Source: Silene latifolia (lineage: Eukaryota > Streptophyta > Magnoliopsida > Caryophyllales > Caryophyllaceae). From it: a stretch of DNA of 64,000 bases. A model generated the notes under the pieces. The model worked only from the letters and a program-made list of their open reading frames with translations, did no database searches and was not told where the DNA came from. The stretch covers positions 47,717,456 to 47,781,455 of the forward strand of contig NC_133529.1 in NCBI RefSeq assembly GCF_048544455.1, in the 5' to 3' direction. Shown here piece by piece: positions 36,211 to 45,983 of this stretch (its first letter is position 1; each line of letters begins with the position of its first letter). The position numbers were made by a program, and so were the translations under genes.

Positions 36211-38310
36211 ATAGGATGTTGCATGCATAATCGGTTATTGTTTTTCCGAGTTAAAATGTTAACATATAAAACTAAAAATTTGTGATTTATAAGAGTAAGT
36301 CACGAAATCATGATGCATATTATATATTCTGTTCCTAAAATGTTTTTAGGTCATTTTTATGATTTATGGTATTTTATTGCTCATTTTAATGATTTTTGGT
36401 GAAATAATTACATTTTTATGAGTAAAATGAACTTTTATTCACTAAAATAAGTTAACCTTTACTACTGGCCGTGATTTTTTAGTATGAACTCACATGAATA
36501 TTTTATGTATTGTATGTAAAATTTCATATTAATGTGATTAATAGTTCATGATTTATAATTTTTATGTGATAAAAATGGCATAAATGGAGGTTAAATGACT
36601 AAAATTGGTTAAACTTAGTTTCTGACCTTTAAAATTTTATATGGGCTCACATGCATATTTTAAAAATTGTGTGTAAAATCTCGTGTTAATTTGATTAATA
36701 TTGCATGATTTATGATTTTTACGAGATAAAAATGGATTAAAAGATGTAAAATGGTTAAATATAGTTAAACTTCGAACCAGGCCATGAGATTTTAATATGT
36801 TGTCACATGCATGATTTACACACTGTATGTAAATTTTGAGATGAAATGATTTCATTTTGCATGATTTATGAACTTTTAGTGTAAAAATGGCATAAATAGT
36901 GACTATTTTAGCATAAATAGCTAAAACGAATTACATGGCATGAGAAAATTATTTTAGGTTGCATAAATATCCCACTTATCATATTTAAAGTTGTAAAATT
37001 GATTGGATTAATTTTTGTATACTTTAGATGTTTTATGAGATAAAACCGATAAATTGCAACTATATTTTCTCGAAATTAATTCGAAAATTTTAACCATGAT
37101 TTTTGACATTATGAGTGTCATGAAATTATTCCAGAATGTTCAAAAATTTAAAATTCAAATTTTGAAATTATTGTAATTTAATTTGGATTTATTTCATAAA
37201 TGTTATGATTTTAAGGTCGAAAATGAGCATAAAAATTAAATCAAGTTTAATTATTGTCAAAAATTGAGTGATGACTGATTTTTGAGTCCTAAGAGTGTTA
37301 ATATAATTAACTTGAGCTTAAATGTAATTTAAGTATTGATTTGTGATTTTAAGAAGTTATTATCACGCATTTCCATAAAACCGGGTTATATAATCGATAT
37401 AAATTAAATAGGGCGATTTGGCACATAATTTGGCATGATAGACACATATTATAATGCTGCATATTTCAATTGTTGAATGTCTTTTTTATTTATATAATTT
37501 TTAATTATGTAATTTTATCTTAGTATGGCCTTAGTTTTAATCGATATTACCCGTAATGAAAGGGAATATTGATTCAGTTGTAATTTAATGTGATCTCGTA
37601 TCACTTTTATTTTTACTAGTTTTTCATATTACAAATCTATAATAGGAATAGCTTTGTATTTTTATTATTATTTGTAATCATGGAGTTTCTTCAAGATGCT
37701 GCCATTCGGAAGGGGGTTCCGACAAAGACGGTGTTCTTGGGAGGCGTGCCACTTGAAGATCCAAGGGACCAAAGGAGTTGGTTTCTGAATATGTAATAGA
37801 TTATTTGATTTTTTATTTTAGGAAGGCCATACTAGGAATTTATTATTATTGCTTTGCATTTCTTTTAATATGTTGCATGCATTGCCAAATCGCCATAACA
37901 ACACATGCATTTCATATCGAGTCATCGACCGTGTCAATTATAATTATCGTAGTTCACCGCTTTAGTTCACTTAAAACGTGATAGATAATAAATTGACAAG
38001 ACCTCTCACTAAATAATAATTGAGAATTAGCCTTACCAAATAGTAGAAACCATGAGTCCCAATTTCATAAGGAAGTAGACTCGGCTCACCGGGGTGCTAA
38101 ACTAGTTACGTTGGGTAAGTGGGTAATAAAATGTTATTACATCGAAATTTGGATTGAGCTCAACGGAAGTATTCGTGACCATAGTCGCATGTGTTCCGGG
38201 CTAAAGATAAATATTAAAGTAATTTTTATCGACCGAGAGTTCTAGAAGTAGAATCGATTAAAGAGTTAATCCACCGAGTTATATTAATAAGGGATGAATC
38301 GGCTCACCGT
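36211..38310 (+). other. Copia leader on +, cut by element e3
   Basis: AT-rich leader matching 25366-27565 and 15771-19611 in inverted orientation. It ends at 38310, where the LTR of e3 begins inside a conserved leader string (near CGAATCGGCTCACCG). No gag or pol of this copia copy is in the window; it may lie beyond the right edge, after e3 and the chromovirus. Confidence 0.82.
37680..37796 (+). other. Conserved G+C-richer block readable as a 38-codon ORF
   Basis: In an AT-rich leader, this block reads ATG to TAA as 38 codons beginning MEFLQDAAIRKG. The two minus-strand leaders have the same block (about 16491-16611 and 26121-26241). There the ATG is replaced by CCG, and each copy has an internal TGA. 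I recognise no domain. It could be a decayed captured exon, part of a lost gag, or an RNA element. Confidence 0.35.
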
Positions 38311-38592
38311 TGTTACGTGCATATTGTATAGTCTTTTTAGCCTATTTTAGCACGTATTTCCATGTACTTTTGTACTATTTATATTGCATTATGCCCCGAA
38401 TTGGCTACTTTGGTTCGTTTTGTCCGTTTTGTAGAAATGAACGCGAAAGTAGTGGAATCGTACCATTTTTCGTCCTTTTTGCATGCATTTTGAGGAGACG
38501 GGATTTTCCTGAGTGAGTTCCTACATTGGTATGCGTGAAGGTACGGTTTACGAGGCAGTCGGTCACGAGTTTGAGCTGATTTGAAGGAAGAA

Positions 38593-38761
38593 TACTCGAT
38601 CGAGTGGTTTTGGCAGCTGGACTTGGTCGATCGAGTACTTTTATACTCGATCAAGAAGTGCTGAAAAGTGAGGTTACTCGATCGAGTAACATTTATGCTC
38701 GATCGAGTAGTTTTCTTGGAGTTTTACTCGATCGAGTGGTTTTATTCTACTCGATCGAGTG
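38593..38761. repeat. ACTCGATCGAGT dyad array in e3 LTR
   Basis: Seven units are present, such as TTACTCGATCGAGTAA and GCTCGATCGAGTAG, with one decayed (ACTCGATCAAGA). The spacers differ from one another. The array ends about 67 bp upstream of the TATA box. Confidence 0.92.
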
Positions 38762-38828
38762 GTTTCTGATGGCGTGGGCTTTAATTAGCCCGTGAACTTG
38801 TTTTAGCTTTTGGACTTAGTTTATTTTC

Positions 38829-38836
38829 TATAAAAA
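38829..38836 (+). promoter_or_regulatory. TATA box of e3 LTR
   Basis: TATAAAAA sits just downstream of the dyad array at the expected U3/R position. Confidence 0.65.
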
Positions 38837-39594
38837 CGCAACTTTACTAGGTCATTAGCTATCTTTTATCTATTATACGATTATCAAGTTTTAGCTTTTC
38901 ATTTTTCAAAGACTGCGTTCGCTTTTCTTCTTCACTGTAACTTTTACTTTCGGGGTTATTTCGCTCGGATTTGTGTGTTCTTTACGCCGGATTCTCGCGA
39001 TTGTAATCTCTTTCTCCTTTCTTAATATTAATCTCTCTTTTGTTCATTTTAACTGTTTGTTTGCTTCCTTTTAATTTCTGCCCTAATTACCTTTTATGTA
39101 TTTTTATTATTGTTTTATCATGTTGAATGCTGGTTATTTACTTGCTGTTAGTTTTGATAATATTAATAGCGATATAAGTAGCTAAACTTGTTTCATGTTG
39201 GGATTAGGGGATCTACGGTAGAAATGTGACGATGTAGTAAATAAGTTAGACGAATTAATTGTGAGATTCTGTCACCATAGCAATATAATTGTATTTACCG
39301 ACTTAGTTGAGTGCGCGCTTCTGAGTCACCCTTTTAATCTGGCTAAATTTAATCCTGGATCGGAAGATTGGACTAAATAGGCCTGCTATGAACAGTAGAC
39401 TACCCTGACGAGGACGGAAGTTAAGTTAGTGGAAGTTTATGATAGAAAGTGGACCGGAAGGACCTTTCCATATCCGTCTCGCAGTAATTTATCTAAGTTG
39501 TTTTCAGTTGAGTCACTGGACTACCGTAGTGAACCGAAATCCTGACATGTCCCCTCTTATTTGATAGTTTATCATCTTTTTCTGCCTTTATTGC

Positions 39595-41375
39595 TGGTCG
39601 GACTCTCGAGGAGGTTTAGTTTTCAGTACTTGTCGTTAGAAGCACCTAGACCAAAACACAATTTATAACTTCACAAACAACTCTACAATTAGTAAAGAGG
39701 CAAGTAAAGGTCGGATCCCAAGGGACGGGAATTGAGATGAGATTTTCTATTGCAACTAGTGGTGTCTAAGGGTGTCACAATTTGGGGTTTTGAAGTAGAA
39801 GATCACTAAACTAGATAGCAATGAAAGTAAACAAGCAATATGATTAAAAAGGGATGTAAACAATTGATAAAAGGCACTAGGGTGTCATGGGGTCATAGGG
39901 GATTCATGGGAATTGATCATACAAACATATTCTCAAATTATAAGCAAGCAATTATTGTTGTGATGGGATCGAATTGGTGTATAAGCTTACAATCCCTAGG
40001 AAGGTTTGGGTCCCGGAGCCGAATCGATTAGATTGTACAACACCTACAAGTCGACTTAATCTTTCCTACTCAACTATATGCATGGTCTAATGAGACTCGA
40101 GTTGGTTTATGTCTTAAAAGTCTCATTGAAAAGATAGGTGATGGGTAAAAAATTCAAGGATTCATAGGCTCACATTTCATCAAACATAACATGTGCATAA
40201 GTTGAGATCACAACAAGCAAGCAAATAAACTATGAAAACATATTAGATTAAGCATGAATCATTCCCCATGTTGGTTTCCCCTAATTACCCATTAACCCTA
40301 ACTAAGGAAACTACTCACTCATTATCATGTTGAACATGCTAGCAAGGTTGTCAATCATACCAACAAAGTGAAACATGATGAATAAATGAAGATAATTAAC
40401 AATAATTAAAAAGGGATTAAGAGAATTATACCTACTAATGATTCCAATAATAAAGCAAAGAGTAATAGAAGTACTTGATGATAGATTGGAAGGTTGTCAA
40501 TCTCCCAATAATAACCCAAATAATCTTCAATTACCCAAAATAAAGGATGAACAAGAGAGAGATTAAGGAAATGAAACTTGTATTAAAACTTGATTAAATG
40601 TTGATTACAAGATTAAAGAGAGATTTGATTGATATTAACTACTTAAAGATTGCTAAGAAGAACATGCTCTTCTAATTAGACTAATGGGGTATTTATAGTG
40701 GGGATTAGGTGCATGAATTATGGTTAACTAAGGGCTTAAATGACGATTAAGTCCTTGAGGAATCGCCGGTCTCTAGGGAGACTCCGGTCTCTTTTTCGCC
40801 GGTCTTAGAAAAAGATGCGCATCCTTCCTTGAAGCTTGTAGAAGACGAAAAGACTGTATGGGAATCCGGGCGTCTTAGGCACGGGACGGGCGGATTTGGG
40901 TGCTTCTGGACGGGCGACCAGAAGGGGAAGACGGGCGGATTTGTGGCGTTTTGGACGGGCGTCTTGTGGAGGAAGACGCTCGGATTATTGGTGATGGACG
41001 GGCGGATTCAGGGCAATCCGCTCGGATTGTCAAACAGTTTCGTTCCTTCTTCTTTTCTTCCTTTTTCTTCATAAAATCCTTGAGGATTTCCTCGGGGATG
41101 CAAGGATCTTTTATCATCATTGCCCATCTACTATAGTATGTACAAAGGCCTTCTAATCTTGTCTCTCCTTGATGCTTGGTCATTGAATTCAATCAATTTA
41201 GCCTCATTTTGCCATGAAAATGCAAGGTTTGCACTCCTTTCCTACCAAGGACACAAAACCTCAAAGAATATGCAAAACAAAGGAGTAAAGACAATAAATG
41301 ACCCAAATATGCACTAAAAAGCATGAGAACAAGGCTAATTCGGGGACTAAATGTGCTTAAATTATGGTCACATCA
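39595..41375 (-). repeat. 3' LTR of e2 (1781 bp)
   Basis: On the minus strand it starts TGATGTGACC at 41375, after the polypurine tract, and ends CCGACCA at 39595, next to the target duplication. A TATA box (TATAAATA) lies at 40697-40690 on the minus strand. Confidence 0.93.
40863..41028. repeat. Dyad array in e2 3' LTR
   Basis: About nine units of the GACG/AATCCG family, for example GACGGGCGGATT, GACGCTCGGATT and AATCCGCTCGGATT. On the minus strand the array lies about 165 bp upstream of the TATA box. Confidence 0.9.
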
Positions 41376-41401
41376 AATATCCCCAAACCAAACCTTTACT
41401 C
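41376..41401 (-). other. Polypurine tract of e2
   Basis: On the minus strand, a purine-rich run (AGGTTTGGTTTGGGG then ATATT) abuts the 3' LTR, matching 6651-6675 of e1. Confidence 0.82.
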
Positions 41402-43330
41402 GTCCCGAGTAAAGAGGTGACAAAGACTAGGACCGTTATTTAAACTAACCTAATAACATAGCCGATATGAGGCAATTAGCGGGTCTCACTCCGCCCCTTC
41501 AACTCACAACAAGACAACCATGAGGTAGGATGCCTTCTTGCAAGGGAAGGTAAGTCTTGCCAAAATGGCGACACATCCAAACATTAAGCACACAAAATCA
41601 AGTAATGGATGCATCTACAAAAGAATAACCACTTTCCTCATCTAAGTGGCGGAAATTATCTACAAGGGAAGCAATTCAAGGGTACACACTCCTTCATAGA
41701 TGCAATTTCTTCAAACTACTAGGCCTAGAAGGATACCAATAAATCACCTCCAAGTTGTGTCAAGCTAGGGTACCTTTGTCCTCAATCGTTAAATGCTTTT
41801 GTCAAGAATAGACTCCCTATGGTGTTAGAAACACTGGAGGATCGCGGAATTCCCCCTCTTTCCTAGACAAGAAGAAGGGTCGTCCCCTCTCTACCATGCA
41901 CAAAAATGGATCGATGGATAAAGGGATCGATAGATATTTGAGTTTCACTTTGGGAGTTTGCTTTGTTGTTGTTTTTCCCCCCAATTTCTTGTGGCATTTG
42001 ACATTTGAGAACACTTTCTTTGCCATTTCTTTTGATTTTTGGCATTTCAATACTTGACAACTTTTTGCATTTCTTTTTGAACATTTTCAAAGTCACCCCA
42101 TATGTAGTGAGGGTGGCTTATATTTGAAGCTTTAGGAGTTCTATTTTTGCTCCTCTTTTCTTTTTGATGCAATTTGCAAACTTTTTCTTTTCATTGAACT
42201 CAAATCAATTTCTTTTTGTGCCCATTCCCTTTGATGACAAAAATGTGGTAGAACATGGATGATGGATGCATGATTTCAAGGGTTACCTTAGAATAAACGG
42301 TAGCCAAGGAGTTATCACACCACAAGGTACTCTTGACTAGGCCATAAACCATGGGTCAAAGGATACTAGCATGACACATCCTAGGGTGTTTTACAAGTAT
42401 TCTAACAAGCAAAGTCTTAAGAAGAAAAAGCATCTACTAGGGCCTATATACACTTGTCAAGCTTCCCAAGTAGACGGTTTCGCAAAATTTTTCTAACATG
42501 CAAACTACATGCCATGATGCAACTAACATTTATACATCCTAATGCATATGCTTCTACCAACTAATATGACATATAAACTAAATGCAAGTCCTAGGTTCAC
42601 ATTGTTTTACCGCATCAATCAAAATAAAGCCACATAGTCATTAACATAAAGAGGAAAAAGGAGATTGGAAATATCATACCATGCGGTCTTCAATATCCTC
42701 AAGTCTCGGATGTGGCGTAGTCAATCAATGTGAACAAGGATAGAACAAACACAATATATACAACAATATATACATGACTACACTACAAGGGAAATGAACT
42801 TGTTTTTTGTTTTTCAATTTTTTCAATTTTTTTGGATTTTCGAAATTTTTGATTTTTTTTTTGAATTTTTGAATAAAAGTTAAGTTAGAATTCCCCATCC
42901 CCACACTAATATGGGCATTGTCCTCAATGGCCAAAATGATGGGAAATTATGCAAACATGATGCATGAATTCTACACTAAATGCAAGCTACACTAATCTAC
43001 ACTACATGATGCATGGGTTTTTGTTTATGACGGAGAGCGTAATTTAGATTACCTCCCGTTGCGTATGCATGTACTTCCCCAAACCGAGATATACATTATT
43101 TCTAATGTCCTAAAGTTGGGGGTAGTTCATGCACACAAGATGCAATGCATGAAACTAAATTTGTCATTTTGGATTTTCAAAAGTGGGAACAATAAAATAA
43201 GAACACCCCAATGGGGCCGAGGTGTTAGTCCTCTAAGTTGCTAGGACTCTCCAACCATGATCAAGATAAAATAAATAAAACAAAGAAAGAAGTAGACAAA
43301 CCTCAAGAGAGTAGGAACCTCCAAAGTTTG
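41402..43330 (-). other. 3' noncoding region of e2
   Basis: About 1.9 kb homologous to 4656-6650 of e1. No recognisable coding sequence; the short ORFs near 41817-42096 and 42725-42934 are not conserved. Confidence 0.7.
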
Positions 43331-44931
43331 CTAGTCTTCCACCATATCATCATTGTCATCATCTTCCTCAATAGAAGTGGACTCATCACCACTTCCCTCT
43401 TCACTTCCTTGCTCATCTCCTTCATCACTTCCTTGCTCATCTTCTTCTTCTTCATTTACCTCTTCTTCAATGCCCTCATCATCAACAACCTCATCACCGA
43501 CAACCTCATCGTCACCCGATCTCTCACCCCTAGATGCACTTGGAAAGAAGACTTCCCTATCCGCCCAACTAGGCAAAGGACATGAAGGATCAAGTAGTCC
43601 TTGCCTAGCTAAATGAAGGAGGAGTGGATATTGGGCTAAGTATGCATCTTCCCGATCCTTATAAGCTTGTTTGTGCATCTCTTGCATAAGTAGAGTCATG
43701 TAGTCATTGCTTGCTTCAACACCTTCGGGTTTGAACTCTTGATACTTGAATGGATAGGGTGGTGTGACAATGGAGGAGGAGGGCATTTCAATTTCGCCCC
43801 TTTGTTGACGGATGATGTATTCGGATTCTTTTGAGAGGGGAAGAAGGTAGTTCGTCCGATGGACACTCAAACAGCATATCTTGGAAGACAAAGTAAAAGA
43901 TCTAGCATCATTGGTGAGCCACCCATATTTGGTGTCAAGGGGATTATGCGTGACCCACTTGTACTTGTTAATCATGGCATCCATGTCAATGAGATGACCC
44001 CCTTTTTTCGCCACATACTTGCTATCCTTGTTGAAATTTGGATCAAAGTACTTGGCCAAGAGAGTGACTAGACCTCCATTTATGATAAAAGCGGTGCCTT
44101 GCTTTCCACAATCAACATTGAGCCATCTTTCCACCAAAAGCCTAATTAGAGCATTGTAAGGCTTGGTGAATTCCCTTCCAATATTTAAGGCCGACTCAAG
44201 TAGAACACAATCGAGCTTGGTAAAGTGGTTAGTGTCTTTTCTTGCAGTGATAGTATTCCCGATGACCTTGTGCCACACTCTAATGCCCGGATGGTGGACT
44301 AATAGAGCGCGACTAGCATGAAAGTTCTCAAATTTCTTCCCGGAAATTGCCTCCCAAAGAGAAGCGGGGTCATATTTTTCGGGCTTCTTATAATAACGAG
44401 GTGTATCACTAAGACCTAATTCTTTACCCAAGTCATCAAAGGTGATGCGCCTATTCACATTGGCAAGGCGGAACTCGATGTTTTCTCTAGTCTCTACCTT
44501 GATTACTTTCAAAGAACTCAAGAATTCTAAGGTAAGGGAGGGGTATGTCAATTCTCTTGTAGCAAACAATTTTCCCAACTCCATGGCTTCAAAGAAGGCT
44601 TTTGTTTGTTCAAGGACACCCAATTTGTTCAAGGCATCTTCACATATGAATTTGGTGGGTAGAAAGGATTTTCTAGCATACTTGGCAAATTTATCCCTAT
44701 GGGAGTTAGAAATGAAAATTACCTCCGGATAGTTTGATAATTGAGCAATTTCCGGAGTTGTTGAAGTTGTTGCTTCCAAGGGAGGATTTTGTTGTTGTTG
44801 AACTTCCAAGTTTGCACTAGCAACCACCATAGCCAATGAGGAATTCTTTGCTTGAAGGCATTGTTGCATTGTTGCCTTGTTGAGAGTGCCTTTGCCTTAG
44901 GTGCCTTTGTTGATCCTTTTGTTCTTGCCAT
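43331..44931 (-). pseudogene. ATHILA-type ORF2 of e2, nearly complete
   Basis: The longest ORF2 in the window. From the ATG at 44931 the frame opens MARTKGSTKAPKAKA. A frameshift near 44870-44890 leads into a 500-codon frame ending at 43331. Recognisable blocks are YPEVIFISNSHR, SFLPTKFICEDAL, LTLEFLSSLKV, IEFRLANVNRRITFDDLG and KELGLSD, which characterise the ATHILA ORF-1 family of plant Ty3 elements. A Pro-rich hinge and a C-terminal acidic tail of about 60 residues follow. No transmembrane segment or signal peptide is evident, so I do not call it an envelope. Biochemical function is unknown; its retention in every non-autonomous copy argues for a role in the element's life cycle. Confidence 0.85.
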
Positions 44932-45240
44932 TGATGAATATACCAAGAAAAGAGTGAAAATCTTCAATTTCCAATTATACCCAAATCTATTGTAAGATGA
45001 AAGGCTTTGCCTTTGTAATTCAAAAATCGACTCAAAGGTTGAAGATTTTGGTGCTTGGTTTGATTATTGTTGGAAAAGGAGTGATTAATTGTTGTTATAA
45101 GGAAGTTTGGATTTGGTTTTGTTGAATTTGGTTGAGGAAATCTTGTTTTGGTGATGGAGAGGATGAGGGTTTTTGAGTTTTTGGGGTTTATGGTAGTGTT
45201 TTGAATAAATGAATGAATGAATGAAGAAATGAATGTGGGA

Positions 45241-45253
45241 GGGGTATTTAAAA
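45241..45253 (-). promoter_or_regulatory. TATA-like box downstream of the internal array (e2)
   Basis: The minus strand reads TTTTAAATACCCC, close to the LTR core CTATAAATACCCC of the same element. It lies about 30 bp after the array and about 310 bp before the ORF2 ATG. A tetranucleotide GAAT tract (about 45207-45224) follows, as in e1. I infer a candidate promoter for ORF2. Confidence 0.5.
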
Positions 45254-45282
45254 CTCCCTAAAATTTTGAAACTGCAGGGGAA

Positions 45283-45665
45283 GACGGGCGTCTTTCCTTC
45301 GGGACGCTCGGATTCTGCCTAATCTGGGTTCAGGATTCTCGCCTAAAGACGGGCGTATTTCAGCTGGGACGCTCGGATTCTTTGACAGCAGGACGAGCGG
45401 ATTCTGCTGAAGACGGGCGGATTTTGATACAGCAAGCTTTCTTATTTTGCACTGGCAAAAAGACGGGCGTCTTTCTGCAAAGACGAGAGGATTCTTCATG
45501 ACGAGCGTCTTCTCTGCCAGGACGCTCGGATTCTTCAACAGTCCCAAAAATTCAATTTTACTGCTCAAATGGACCGGCGGATTCTGCCAAAGACGCTCGG
45601 ATTCCCTGAAGACGAGCGGATTCCCCTTAGGGACACTCGGATTCTCCCTGGTATACCCGGATTCA
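45283..45665. repeat. Dyad array between gag and ORF2 (e2)
   Basis: About 16 units such as GACGGGCGTC, GACGCTCGGATT, GACGAGCGGATT and GACGAGCGTC, with spacers of about 5-30 bp that do not resemble each other. Homologous in position to 3736-4099 of e1, but the individual units and spacers differ. Confidence 0.9.
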
Positions 45666-45983
45666 GTTCCATCCGTGCACTTGCATATCCCGTGTCATTT
45701 TTCATTCTTCAAATCCCGTGTTCCTCATTGTAGGGGCATTACTAAGGCATGAATAGCCTAGGCAAATTGCTATCCCCACACTAAGCTAAAGCACTACACA
45801 TCAATAAAATCATTAGTCCCTCCCTCACTTCTCTCAAAAATGATAATTACCTTGATCAAAGCATAAAAATCCAAAAATGACAAAAATGCAATGTAAGAAT
45901 TAAAATGCGAGTTAGGGAGTTAGAAATATTTACAAATGGTGGTTTGGAGAGGACTCCACCAAACTCTCATCCTTAGTGAGATG

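Larger units (their letters stand above)
38311..39594 (+). repeat. 5' LTR of e3, left part
   Basis: The LTR begins TGTTACGTGC right after copia leader sequence. It contains a dyad array and TATA box and is interrupted by e2 at 39594; the final ATTGC (39590-39594) is the left copy of the e2 target duplication. The LTR resumes at 50714. Confidence 0.8.

Noticed and set aside
38593..38761. Regularly spaced palindromic repeats resembling a CRISPR array
   Set aside because: Units are only about 12-14 bp, spacers vary widely in length, there are no cas genes, and the arrays lie inside plant LTR retrotransposons.
43331..44931. ORF2 as an envelope gene of an endogenous retrovirus
   Set aside because: I see no signal peptide, transmembrane segment or fusion-peptide-like stretch; the core matches the ATHILA ORF-1 family.
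45248..45568. ORF of about 106 codons antisense to the dyad array (and similar ORFs at 3616-4000, 40875-41192, 50208-50657)
   Set aside because: They arise from the repeats themselves, shift frame between copies and have no conserved domain.
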